A stretch of 54,118 nt of DNA from Shinella sp. (lineage in GTDB: Bacteria > Pseudomonadota > Alphaproteobacteria > Rhizobiales > Rhizobiaceae): the NCBI GenBank assembly GCA_003248775.1, contig QFQX01000030.1, positions 1 to 54,118 of the forward strand, given 5' to 3'. A program made the translations under genes and the position numbers. Below, piece by piece: positions 25,830 to 34,095 of this stretch. The notes under the pieces are model-generated. The model was not told the origin of the DNA, searched no databases, and saw only the letters and a program-made list of their open reading frames with translations. Position 1 is the first letter of the stretch. Each line of letters opens with the position of its first letter.

Positions 25830-26421
25830 CAATCTCCCCCAGGATCCGCAGCTCCTCCAGAAGCGGCAATAACGGCAAACCGAGAATGGTAAAATAGTCG
25901 CCGCTTATCGCATTAAATAGCCGGATTCCCTCAGCCTCCAGCTGATAGCATCCGACACTTTTCAACACCGCATCCCCGGTCCGCTGCAGATAGCCATCCA
26001 GAAACTCGTCGGTGAATGCCCGCATTGTCAGCTCAGCAATCGACACATTTTCCCAGAGAACCTCACCATCCCTGACCAGAACGACAGCGCTGTTCAGACG
26101 GTGGGTTCTGCCGCGCAGGGTCTTCAGATTGCGCCGGGCTTCTTCGATATCATCAGGCTTATGAAAGACGACTTCACCGAGGGACATGGTCTGGTCGCAT
26201 CCGACCACGAGTGCGCCTGAATGCCTGGAAGCAACATCAAGCGCCTTCAGCCGGGCAAGCGCCAGTGCCAGCCGATCGGGAGACAACGGGTCATCGCCCA
26301 ATCCGGCCTCAGCCGCGCGCTCATCGATCTGCGCCGCTTCGGCTTCAAATCGAAGGCCGGCATTCTCCATCAGCATCCGACGTGACTGGCTTGCCGAAGC
26401 AAGCATCAGCTTTCCTGCCAT
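25822..26421 (-). CDS. maf: Maf-like nucleotide pyrophosphatase
   Basis: This 199-residue Maf protein hydrolyses nucleoside triphosphates, in known cases dTTP/UTP or modified nucleotides, to monophosphates. It starts with the Maf motif LASASQSRRMLMENAGL. The catalytic region reads VVGCDQTMSL, where most Maf proteins have GADT, with the aspartate kept. LRGRTHRLNSAVVL and GCYQLEAEGIRLF follow. The exact substrate cannot be read. Its 3' end overlaps aroE by 8 bases and lies in the parS site. It may be the first gene of maf-aroE-coaE-dnaQ. Confidence 0.92.
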   Translation of the reverse strand: MAGKLMLASASQSRRMLMENAGLRFEAEAAQIDERAAEAGLGDDPLSPDRLALALARLKALDVASRHSGALVVGCDQTMSLGEVVFHKPDDIEEARRNLKTLRGRTHRLNSAVVLVRDGEVLWENVSIAELTMRAFTDEFLDGYLQRTGDAVLKSVGCYQLEAEGIRLFNAISGDYFTILGLPLLPLLEELRILGEIDG

Positions 26422-26461
26422 GAGGTACCTTCTCCAAGCGGGTCATATAAGGAGATTCGCC

Positions 26462-27283
26462 TTAACGCACCTTCGGACGCAGGGCAACGATAGCGGCGGC
26501 CGTTTCCTCGATCGAGCGGCGGGTCACGTCGATCAGGGGCCAATTGTTGCGCGAGCAGAGGCTGCGGGCATATTTCAGTTCCTCCGCAATCGAGGCCCTG
26601 TCTGTATAGTCGCTGGCATTGAAACCGGGAGTGACACCGAGTTCTCGATTGCCGCGGACCTGGGAGATCCGATCCGATGTGGCGATCAGGCCAACGATCA
26701 GCGGCTTACTGGCCCGGTACAAACTGTCCGGCAAGGGCACTCCGCAGACAATCGGGATGTTCGCGGTCTTGATGCCTCGGTTGGCGAGATAGATGCTGGT
26801 TGGCGTTTTGGACGTGCGGCTGATGCCGATGATGACGACATCGGCGTCGTCATATCCATCCGGCGCCTGACCGTCATCGTGATCCATCGTGTAATTCAAT
26901 GCTTCGATGCGGGCGAAATATTCGGCGTTAAGAGCATGCTGTGCCCCCACCCTCCCGCGCGACGAAGCGCCGAGATAGGACTGGAACTTGTCGATCACCG
27001 GTTCCAGCACATTGACGCTCGGCACGCCCATATCCCGGCAGCCAGCCTCGAGCAGATTGGCCAGTTCGCGATCGACAATCGTGTAGAGCACGATGCCCGG
27101 TTCCTGATCGATCGCTTCCAGCACCGGAAGCAACTGCCGCTTGCTGCGGATCAACGGATAGACATGCTCGATGGCGCTGTAGGAATTGAACTGGGCCGCG
27201 GCTGCCCTTCCCGTCGAGATCAGAGTCTCTCCGGTTGAGTCAGAAATCAGGTGGAGATGGAAGAAGCTTTTTCGGTTCTCCAC
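26462..27283 (-). CDS. ppsR: Pyruvate, phosphate dikinase regulatory protein (bifunctional kinase / Pi-dependent phosphatase)
   Basis: This 273-residue DUF299 protein begins FFHLHLISDSTGETL and has the P-loop-like motif GISRTSKTPTSIYLANRG. Family members switch pyruvate phosphate dikinase or PEP synthase on and off by ADP-dependent phosphorylation and phosphate-dependent removal. The target enzyme is not in this window. The start codon is GTG, preceded by a purine-rich GGCGGAG. It reads away from the probable oriC to the left; the promoter must lie inside the origin region. A 40-base gap separates it from maf. Confidence 0.93.
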   Translation of the reverse strand: MENRKSFFHLHLISDSTGETLISTGRAAAAQFNSYSAIEHVYPLIRSKRQLLPVLEAIDQEPGIVLYTIVDRELANLLEAGCRDMGVPSVNVLEPVIDKFQSYLGASSRGRVGAQHALNAEYFARIEALNYTMDHDDGQAPDGYDDADVVIIGISRTSKTPTSIYLANRGIKTANIPIVCGVPLPDSLYRASKPLIVGLIATSDRISQVRGNRELGVTPGFNASDYTDRASIAEELKYARSLCSRNNWPLIDVTRRSIEETAAAIVALRPKVR

Positions 27284-27299
27284 GTTGTTCTCCGCCGCC

Positions 27300-27308
27300 T
27301 GTTGATAA
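27300..27308 (-). promoter_or_regulatory. DnaA box, one mismatch
   Basis: TGTTGATAA on the plus strand reads TTATCAACA on the minus strand, one base off the consensus TTATCCACA. It lies 17 bases upstream of the ppsR start codon, so bound DnaA might also affect ppsR. Confidence 0.6.
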
Positions 27309-27367
27309 TTCGGGAGTAACAGAGGTAGCGATCACCGGCCCGGGGAGGCAAGGGGAAAAATGCCGAT

Positions 27368-27376
27368 TTATCCACA
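27368..27376 (+). promoter_or_regulatory. DnaA box, perfect
   Basis: TTATCCACA matches the DnaA consensus exactly. It is 89 bases from the second perfect box, which has the same orientation. Confidence 0.85.
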
Positions 27377-27410
27377 AATGGCACCGGCGAGGACACGCGA
27401 AAGAGAGGCC

Positions 27411-27419
27411 TGTGGATTG
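27411..27419 (-). promoter_or_regulatory. Weak DnaA box candidate
   Basis: The minus strand reads CAATCCACA, with two mismatches at the 5' end of the consensus. It lies between the two perfect boxes in opposite orientation. Confidence 0.4.
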
Positions 27420-27456
27420 TGGTAAGACGCCGCAGTCTTGCCAAATGACTCACAGC

Positions 27457-27465
27457 TTATCCACA
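27457..27465 (+). promoter_or_regulatory. DnaA box, perfect
   Basis: TTATCCACA matches the consensus exactly, six bases after a GACTC (GANTC) motif at 27447. The AT-rich flank toward hemE begins about 25 bases further on. Confidence 0.85.
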
Positions 27466-27684
27466 AGCCATGCCACTTCGGCATTTCATCTATCGCTTTG
27501 ACTTTAAAGGACTTATCGAAATAAACAGCATTTCTCGCTAAACGCTCAGGATTTCATTCTCCGAAAAGGATGATTTGCCAGACAAACCAGGAAACCTGTG
27601 TGTCGGGATTAATCCTTGATAGTCAGAGACTCTTAGAAATAGAAGAAGATTCATATATCATTTCTTTTTTGAAAGGGCTGACCA

Positions 27685-28716
27685 TTGAGCGCCAGCGACC
27701 GCAAGATCCTCAATGTCCTGAAGGGCAAGACTGTCTCTCCGCCACCGGTGTGGCTGATGCGACAGGCCGGCCGGTATCTTCCGGAATATCGCGAGACGCG
27801 TGCAAAAGCCGGTAGTTTTCTCGATCTCTGTTACACGCCGGAGCTTGCGGTGGAAGTGACCCTGCAGCCGATCCGGCGTTACGGCTTTGATGCAGCCATT
27901 CTCTTCTCCGATATTCTGGTGATACCCGACGCATTGAAGCGGAATGTTCGTTTCACAGAGGGGCATGGACCGCAGATGGATCCGATCGATGTCGATGGCA
28001 TCGAAGCTTTGGAAATTGGTGATCCTCTTACCCATCTCGCTCCTGTCCTGGAGACTGTCAGACGGCTGAGAGCGGAACTGCCTCACGAGACGACCCTGCT
28101 CGGCTTCTGTGGCGCGCCATGGACGGTTGCGACCTACATGATCGCAGGACATGGAACGCCGGATCAGGCCCCTGCCCGGCTCTTCGCCTATCGGCACCCG
28201 AAGGCTTTCGAAAAGCTGCTCGATCTGCTTGCGGATATCTCGGCCACCTACCTGGTGGCGCAGATCGATGCCGGCGCCGATGCCGTACAGATCTTCGATT
28301 CATGGGCCGGTGTTCTGGGTGAAGAGGAGTTCGAGCGTTTCTGTGTTCGTCCCGTCACTCGAATGATCCAGTCGGTGCGTTCTCAACGACCGGGCGCGAA
28401 GATCATTGCCTTTGCCAAGGGTGCCGGTCTTCTTCTCAAGGATTATCGTCAGAAGACACGGGCGGATGCGATCGGTCTCGACTGGACCGTTCCGCTTTCC
28501 TTTGCCGTGGAGTTGCAGAAGGAAGGAGCCGTTCAGGGCAACCTCGATCCGATGCGGGTCGTTGCCGGTGGTTCGGCGATGGAAGAAGGCATTGACGCGA
28601 TCCTCCAGGCGCTTGGCAATGGTCCGCTGATCTTCAATCTGGGCCATGGCATCACGCCGCAGGCCGATCCGGAAAACGTGACCAGGCTGGTCGAGCGGGT
28701 GCGTGGGAAGCGATGA
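27685..28716 (+). CDS. hemE: Uroporphyrinogen decarboxylase
   Basis: This 343-residue TIM-barrel enzyme converts uroporphyrinogen III to coproporphyrinogen III in heme synthesis. The N-terminal hallmark WLMRQAGRYLPEYRETR and the catalytic-site segment AAILFSDILVIPDAL are present, as is GFCGAPWTVATYMI. The start is TTG at 27685, seven bases behind GAAAGGG; no ATG gives a family-like N terminus. Its promoter must lie in the AT-rich edge of the probable oriC, as in Caulobacter, where hemE transcription is tied to the origin. It overlaps hemJ by 4 bases. Confidence 0.96.
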   Translation: MSASDRKILNVLKGKTVSPPPVWLMRQAGRYLPEYRETRAKAGSFLDLCYTPELAVEVTLQPIRRYGFDAAILFSDILVIPDALKRNVRFTEGHGPQMDPIDVDGIEALEIGDPLTHLAPVLETVRRLRAELPHETTLLGFCGAPWTVATYMIAGHGTPDQAPARLFAYRHPKAFEKLLDLLADISATYLVAQIDAGADAVQIFDSWAGVLGEEEFERFCVRPVTRMIQSVRSQRPGAKIIAFAKGAGLLLKDYRQKTRADAIGLDWTVPLSFAVELQKEGAVQGNLDPMRVVAGGSAMEEGIDAILQALGNGPLIFNLGHGITPQADPENVTRLVERVRGKR

Positions 28717-29258
28717 GCGGGAACGAGCAGCAGACCGGGAGAAGTGCCGGCCGCAGGGCAGCCTTCCGGGCGGCTACGGCGATTGTCTTCTTCGGGGCCA
28801 TCGCATTCGCCATCATGATCTTCGGGGCTGACGAGGCCTATCTCTGGATCAAGGCCCTTCATATCATCGCCGTGATTTCCTGGATGGCGGGGCTGCTCTA
28901 CATGCCGCGGCTGTTCATTTATCACGGCGACAGCGAACCGGGTTCGGCACAAGCCGAGACTTTCGCCATCATGGAACAGAGGCTTTTGAAGGTGATCATG
29001 AACCCCGCCATGATGGTGGCGTGGATCCTTGGGCTTTATCTCGCCTGGTCTGTCTACGGTTTTCACGGGGGCTGGCTGCATGCGAAACTTGCAGCTGTCG
29101 TCGTGTTGACCGGTGTGCACCTATTCTTTTCGCGGGCGGTTGCATCGTTCGGTCGGGGTCATTACATAAGAAACGCTCGGTTCTGGCGACTGATGAACGA
29201 GGTTCCCACCTTGTTGATGATCGTCATCGTCCTTCTTGCTGTCGTTAAGCCGTTTTGA
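28713..29258 (+). CDS. hemJ: Protoporphyrinogen oxidase HemJ
   Basis: This 181-residue inner-membrane protein has about four to five hydrophobic helices. It carries the conserved segment LHIIAVISWMAGLLYMPRLF (residues 49-68), with H50 a likely key residue, and later MNPAMMVAWILGLYLAW. HemJ is the oxidase many alphaproteobacteria use in place of HemG or HemY to make protoporphyrin IX. The first 18 residues are hydrophilic and basic. Its ATG overlaps the hemE stop (ATGA), giving a two-gene heme operon. Confidence 0.92.
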   Translation: MSGNEQQTGRSAGRRAAFRAATAIVFFGAIAFAIMIFGADEAYLWIKALHIIAVISWMAGLLYMPRLFIYHGDSEPGSAQAETFAIMEQRLLKVIMNPAMMVAWILGLYLAWSVYGFHGGWLHAKLAAVVVLTGVHLFFSRAVASFGRGHYIRNARFWRLMNEVPTLLMIVIVLLAVVKPF

Positions 29259-29457
29259 TCCCGCCTGCGGCATTATCGCATTATTTTGGGTCATTTCTGC
29301 TTTTCGCTTGCGGGCAAAAGGCTGAATCGCTATTTTCCGCCAATACTATCTTCTGGCTTGCGTAACGTTCTGTCATTTGCGGCCTCTCTCGCGATCGTAC
29401 CGAATTCCACCGGCTCGCCTTCCCCGACAAAAATAATCAAAGACGTGGTCCCTCTTC
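29259..29457 (+). promoter_or_regulatory. rho leader region
   Basis: These 199 bases separate hemJ from rho. They contain no frame I can support. The sequence is rich in pyrimidine stretches, and just upstream of the rho ATG it reads GTGGTCCCTCTTC, without a Shine-Dalgarno motif. rho genes often carry leaders for autoregulation by Rho; that role here is inferred. Confidence 0.4.
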
Positions 29458-30723
29458 ATGGCTGAAATGAAGCTACAAGAACTCAAAAGCAAATCACCGA
29501 CCGATCTCCTCACATTCGCGGAATCGCTTGAGGTTGAGAACGCCAGCACCATGCGCAAGCAGGAGCTGATGTTTGCTATTCTGAAAATGCTTGCTAGCCA
29601 GGACATCGAGATCATCGGCGAAGGTGTGGTTGAGGTGCTGCAGGATGGTTTCGGCTTCCTGCGCTCGGCCAATGCCAATTATCTGCCGGGTCCTGACGAT
29701 ATCTACATTTCTCCCTCGCAGATCCGCCGCTTTTCGCTGAAGACCGGCGACACGGTCGAAGGTCCTATCCGTGGTCCGAAGGAAGGCGAACGCTATTTTG
29801 CACTGCTGAAGGTCAACACGATCAATTTCGAGGATCCGGAAAAGATCCGTCACAAGGTACACTTCGACAACCTGACGCCGCTCTATCCGAACGAGCGTTT
29901 CAAGATGGAACTCGACGTTCCCACCTCGAAGGATCTCTCCGCGCGCGTCATCGATCTGGTTGCTCCGCTCGGCAAGGGCCAGCGTGGTCTGATTGTTGCA
30001 CCGCCGCGTACAGGTAAAACCGTTCTTCTGCAGAACATCGCCCATTCGATTACCGCAAACCATCGGGAATGTTATCTGATCGTTCTCCTGATCGACGAAC
30101 GTCCGGAAGAAGTGACCGACATGCAGCGCTCGGTTCGAGGCGAAGTCGTTTCCTCGACTTTCGACGAGCCGGCCGTTCGTCACGTGCAGGTTGCCGAAAT
30201 GGTCATCGAGAAGGCGAAGCGTCTCGTGGAACACGGTCGCGACGTCGTCATCCTTCTCGATTCGATCACTCGCCTCGGCCGCGCCTACAACACGGTTGTT
30301 CCTTCTTCGGGCAAGGTTCTCACCGGTGGTGTGGATGCAAACGCCCTTCAGCGCCCGAAGCGTTTCTTTGGTGCCGCCCGTAACATCGAGGAAGGCGGTT
30401 CGCTGACGATCATCGCTACGGCCCTGATCGATACCGGCAGTCGTATGGACGAAGTCATCTTCGAAGAGTTCAAGGGTACCGGCAACTCGGAAATTGTTCT
30501 GGATCGCAAGGTGGCCGACAAGCGCATCTTCCCGGCCATGGACATTCTCAAGTCCGGTACGCGTAAGGAAGATCTCCTTGTTCCGCGTCAGGATCTTCAG
30601 AAGATCTTTGTACTTCGCCGTATCCTGGCGCCGATGGGCACCACCGATGCCATCGAATTCCTCATCGACAAGCTGAAGCAGACGAAGAACAACGGCGATT
30701 TCTTCGATTCGATGAACACCTGA
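29458..30723 (+). CDS. rho: Transcription termination factor Rho
   Basis: This 421-residue hexameric RNA helicase ends transcription at unstructured C-rich RNA. It has the N-terminal Rho domain (MKLQELKSKSPTDLLTFAESLEVE), the cold-shock-like RNA-binding domain with GVVEVLQDGFGFLRS, and the ATPase core with Walker A APPRTGKT (about 181-188) and Walker B region VVILLDSITRLGRAYN. No purine-rich ribosome binding site precedes the ATG. Length is normal. Confidence 0.98.
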   Translation: MAEMKLQELKSKSPTDLLTFAESLEVENASTMRKQELMFAILKMLASQDIEIIGEGVVEVLQDGFGFLRSANANYLPGPDDIYISPSQIRRFSLKTGDTVEGPIRGPKEGERYFALLKVNTINFEDPEKIRHKVHFDNLTPLYPNERFKMELDVPTSKDLSARVIDLVAPLGKGQRGLIVAPPRTGKTVLLQNIAHSITANHRECYLIVLLIDERPEEVTDMQRSVRGEVVSSTFDEPAVRHVQVAEMVIEKAKRLVEHGRDVVILLDSITRLGRAYNTVVPSSGKVLTGGVDANALQRPKRFFGAARNIEEGGSLTIIATALIDTGSRMDEVIFEEFKGTGNSEIVLDRKVADKRIFPAMDILKSGTRKEDLLVPRQDLQKIFVLRRILAPMGTTDAIEFLIDKLKQTKNNGDFFDSMNT

Positions 30724-30736
30724 TTTCGCAAGAAGT

Positions 30737-30762
30737 CGCGTGGAGACGCAAGCTTCCACGCG
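30737..30762. other. Hairpin after rho without a U tract
   Basis: CGCGTGGA (30737-30744) pairs with TCCACGCG (30755-30762) around a 10-base loop, 14 bases after the rho stop. No T run follows, so it is not a standard terminator. It may stabilise the rho mRNA end or be chance. Confidence 0.4.
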
Positions 30763-30824
30763 CCAATCGCTGTTCGCTAAAACGATTCGCTTCCGTTTTG
30801 GTTTGAGGATAGAGATTATTGCGC

Positions 30825-32156
30825 ATGAAATCTCCCGTGCGAGAAACGATCGTTGCTCTTTCCTCCGGCGCTCTACCGTCCGGAGTTGCGGTTATTCGCT
30901 TGAGTGGTCCGCAATCCTCGGTGATTTGCGAAGTAATGGCAGGGATTTTGCCTCAACCCCGCGTGGCGACACTTCGACCGATTCGAGACCGTAACGGTAT
31001 TGTCCTTGATCGTGGATTGGCTCTTTTTTTCCCTGGCCCCAACTCCTTTACGGGTGAGGATTGTGTCGAGCTCCACCTGCATGGTGGTAAAGCCGTGGTT
31101 CAGAGTGCATTGAAAGCGGCAACGGAATTCGAGAATTGCCGCCTTGCTGAGGCCGGCGAGTTCTCGCGCAGGGCGTTCGAGAATGGCAAGCTGGACCTGG
31201 TCGAAGCAGAAGGGCTTGCGGATCTTCTGGCGGCTGAGACCGAGATGCAGCGGCGCCTGGCGCTTGAACAGAGCTCCGGTCATCTCTCGGCGATCTATCA
31301 GAAATGGCGCGAACAATTGCTGGGCGCTCGTGCTCTCATAGAGGCCGAGCTGGATTTCTCCGACGAGGGAGACATTCCAGGGAGTGTCTCCGACCGAATC
31401 TGGTCCGAGATGTCGTCTCTGGCCCAGGAGATCGAACAGGAGCTTGGCAACCTGAAAGCGGGTGAGATCATACGCGATGGTTTTACCATCGTGATTGCCG
31501 GACCGCCGAATGCCGGCAAGTCCAGCCTGCTGAATGCGCTTGCGAATCGCGAAGTGGCGATTGTCACCGAGTATGCTGGTACTACCCGGGATATTCTTCA
31601 TTGCGAACTGGATATCGGCGGTTATGCCGTCCATCTCTATGATACGGCGGGTGTTCGGGAGACATCCGAGCCGGTGGAGCGAGAAGGAATTCGTCGCGCT
31701 TATCGTAAAATGGAAGAGGCAGATCTCGTTCTCTCCCTCAGGGACCATGCAAGTTCTGCGGGGGAGGAACTGGATATCCCGAAGGGAATTCCCGTGCTTG
31801 AGGTTTTGACCAAGATCGACCTCGATACCGATTCGTCTCCGCAACGATCTGAAGCAATACTCATCTCTTCACAGAACGGTTTGGGGCTCGACACATTACG
31901 GTCTGCGATATTGAACGAGTTGAAGGAACGGACCAACACGGTTTCTCTTGCCATTCCGAGCCGATTGAGGCATTCACAGCACCTGCGCGACGCAGCCGAG
32001 TATATTTGGCGCGCGGTACGGGCGGAGACTGATGGTCTGGAAATTCGAGCTGAGTTTCTTCGATGGGCTGCCGATACACTTGGGCGCGTGACCGGAAAGG
32101 TCGACGTCGAGACGTTGCTGGGCAAGATCTTCTCAGAATTCTGCGTCGGCAAATGA
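30825..32156 (+). CDS. mnmE: tRNA modification GTPase MnmE (TrmE)
   Basis: This 443-residue GTPase works with MnmG to add the carboxymethylaminomethyl group to U34 of certain tRNAs. The N-terminal folate-binding domain starts ETIVALSSGALPSGVAVIRLSG. The G domain shows G1 GPPNAGKSS (about 226), G3 DTAG and G4 TKID. It ends FCVGK, matching the conserved C-terminal CxGK. I chose the ATG at 30825; a TTG two codons upstream is possible. The stop codon TGA is the first part of a parS-type site. mnmG follows 64 bases on. Confidence 0.95.
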   Translation: MKSPVRETIVALSSGALPSGVAVIRLSGPQSSVICEVMAGILPQPRVATLRPIRDRNGIVLDRGLALFFPGPNSFTGEDCVELHLHGGKAVVQSALKAATEFENCRLAEAGEFSRRAFENGKLDLVEAEGLADLLAAETEMQRRLALEQSSGHLSAIYQKWREQLLGARALIEAELDFSDEGDIPGSVSDRIWSEMSSLAQEIEQELGNLKAGEIIRDGFTIVIAGPPNAGKSSLLNALANREVAIVTEYAGTTRDILHCELDIGGYAVHLYDTAGVRETSEPVEREGIRRAYRKMEEADLVLSLRDHASSAGEELDIPKGIPVLEVLTKIDLDTDSSPQRSEAILISSQNGLGLDTLRSAILNELKERTNTVSLAIPSRLRHSQHLRDAAEYIWRAVRAETDGLEIRAEFLRWAADTLGRVTGKVDVETLLGKIFSEFCVGK

Positions 32157-32169
32157 TTCACGTGAAACA
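32154..32169. promoter_or_regulatory. parS: parS-type site across the mnmE stop codon
   Basis: TGATTCACGTGAAACA begins with the mnmE stop codon TGA and ends in the mnmE-mnmG gap. It is the reverse complement of the copies at 17022 and 25809, with one deviation from the perfect palindrome. It contains GATTC, a GANTC motif. It lies about 4.7 kb right of the probable oriC. Confidence 0.85.
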
Positions 32170-32220
32170 TGGGCAGTTTTGGGCCCGCGGCCTCACCATG
32201 TTGAGGCATGGAGCAATGCC

Positions 32221-34092
32221 ATGAGCGTTTCAAGTTATGATGTAATCGTCATAGGTGGCGGCCATGCCGGTGCGGAGGCTGCGTCCGCGGCTGCCCGCAT
32301 GGGTGCGAGAACCGCCCTTGTTACCCAGAAACTCGAAACCATAGGCGCGATGTCCTGCAATCCAGCGATTGGCGGGCTTGGCAAGGGTCACCTCGTTCGG
32401 GAGGTCGATGCACTTGACGGGATCATGGGCCGTTGCGCCGACCTCGGCGGTATCCAGTTTCGTATGCTCAATCGCAAGAAGGGTCCCGCCGTCTGGGGTC
32501 CTCGTACCCAGGCCGACCGCAAGCTCTATCGGCAGGCGGTGCAGAATACGCTCTGTGATACGCCGAACCTCGATCTGATAGAGGGCAATGTTACTTCCTT
32601 TATTCGAAACGATTCCGAAATAAAAGGGATTGGTTTGTCGGATGGCCGTGAGCTTTCAGCGCGTTCAGTTGTCCTGACCTCCGGAACCTTCCTCCGAGGA
32701 CTTATTCATATCGGTGATCGCAAGATACCGGCCGGTCGCATCGGCGAACCACCTTCCACCGGTCTCAGCGAAGATCTTTCTGCCTTCGGCCTCAGGCTCG
32801 GGCGCCTGAAGACAGGCACGCCGGCGCGACTGGATGGCAAGACGATCGATTGGCAATCTCTTGATCGCCAGGAAGCCGATTCGGATCCGATACCTTTCTC
32901 CTTCATGACGGATCGCATCGTGAATCCACAGATTGCCTGCGGCATTACCCGCACGACGGATGCGACGCATAGGCTGATCCGAGACAATATGCATCGTTCC
33001 GCCATGTATTCCGGCCAGATCGAGGGCGTCGGTCCGCGGTATTGCCCCTCCATTGAAGACAAGATTACCCGCTTCGGAGACCGTGACGGCCACCAGATCT
33101 TTCTGGAACCGGAGGGTCTCGATGATGATACCGTCTATCCGAATGGTATCTCGACCTCTCTCCCCGAGGATGTGCAGGATGCTTTCATTCGTTCCATTCC
33201 CGGTCTGGAGAATGTTCGAATTCTGCAATGCGGCTACGCAATCGAATATGACCATGTGGACCCGCGGGAACTTGAACCGACGTTACAGGTACGCAAGGTA
33301 CCGGGGCTTTTCCTTGCCGGTCAGATCAATGGCACGACGGGTTATGAGGAAGCTGCGGCTCAGGGATGCGTAGCGGGTCTGAACGCGGCTTTATTTGCCG
33401 GCGGCGGTGAGGGTGTCGTTTTCAGCCGTACTGATTCGTATATCGGGGTGATGATCGATGATTTGACTTCGAGGGGAATTCTCGAACCTTATCGTATGTT
33501 CACATCGCGTGCGGAATATCGCCTGACCTTGCGAGCGGATAATGCCGATATGCGGCTGACCCAGCGGGGTATCGATCTTGGCTGCGTCTCGCGCGAACGG
33601 CGTGAGCGATTTGAAGGTTATCGAGCAGAACGGGAGGGTCTTCTTTCCCGTCTGGATGAGCTTGCGGCAACGCCGAAAGAAGCGCAGTTACAGGGTGTGA
33701 CGGTGAATCAGGACGGGCGCCGGCGTTCTGCCCGCGAGCTGCTTTCCTATCCGGATATAGGCTGGGCGGATATCTGCCGCATTTGGCCTGAACTCTCGGA
33801 GGTATCGCCGAAGATGTCGGAAGCCGTCTCCATCGATGCGCTCTACTCGGCCTATATCGATCGCCAGGCTCATGATATCGCCGGGATGCGGAGCGAAGAG
33901 GAACGGCTTATTCCTCGCGATTTCGACTTCCATGCGCTTTCCGGACTTTCGAACGAACTGAAGCAGAAGCTCACGGCGGCTCAGCCCTGGAGTATCGCCC
34001 AGGCGGCGCGAATCGATGGGATGACACCGGCGGCGATTGCCCTGCTCGTCGGTTATATCAAGAAGAATGAGCGGTTGCGGGAAGCAAGCTGA
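32221..34092 (+). CDS. mnmG: tRNA uridine-5-carboxymethylaminomethyl modification enzyme MnmG (GidA)
   Basis: This 623-residue FAD protein is the partner of MnmE in modifying wobble U34. The FAD-binding site is VIVIGGGHAGAEAASAAARM, followed by CNPAIGGLGKGHLVREVDAL, and later GQINGTTGYEEAAAQGCVAG. The C terminus ends GMTPAAIALLVGYIKK, the MnmE-binding end. The ATG at 32221 is chosen because the family begins SYDVIVIGGG; an open 14-codon extension covers the gap after mnmE. rsmG follows three bases after the stop. Confidence 0.97.
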   Translation: MSVSSYDVIVIGGGHAGAEAASAAARMGARTALVTQKLETIGAMSCNPAIGGLGKGHLVREVDALDGIMGRCADLGGIQFRMLNRKKGPAVWGPRTQADRKLYRQAVQNTLCDTPNLDLIEGNVTSFIRNDSEIKGIGLSDGRELSARSVVLTSGTFLRGLIHIGDRKIPAGRIGEPPSTGLSEDLSAFGLRLGRLKTGTPARLDGKTIDWQSLDRQEADSDPIPFSFMTDRIVNPQIACGITRTTDATHRLIRDNMHRSAMYSGQIEGVGPRYCPSIEDKITRFGDRDGHQIFLEPEGLDDDTVYPNGISTSLPEDVQDAFIRSIPGLENVRILQCGYAIEYDHVDPRELEPTLQVRKVPGLFLAGQINGTTGYEEAAAQGCVAGLNAALFAGGGEGVVFSRTDSYIGVMIDDLTSRGILEPYRMFTSRAEYRLTLRADNADMRLTQRGIDLGCVSRERRERFEGYRAEREGLLSRLDELAATPKEAQLQGVTVNQDGRRRSARELLSYPDIGWADICRIWPELSEVSPKMSEAVSIDALYSAYIDRQAHDIAGMRSEEERLIPRDFDFHALSGLSNELKQKLTAAQPWSIAQAARIDGMTPAAIALLVGYIKKNERLREAS

Positions 34093-34095
34093 AGC

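Larger units (their letters stand above)
27284..27684. other. oriC: Probable chromosomal replication origin oriC
   Basis: This 401-base gap between ppsR and hemE carries two perfect DnaA boxes TTATCCACA (27368 and 27457), a one-mismatch box TTATCAACA on the minus strand (27300-27308) and a two-mismatch box on the minus strand (27411-27419). The hemE side (about 27490-27680) is markedly AT-rich and could unwind. GANTC sites occur at 27447, 27628 and 27648. The origin next to hemE is the known arrangement in Caulobacter and reported for related alphaproteobacteria. Nearby parAB and parS sites agree with it. Function is inferred, not shown. Confidence 0.85.
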
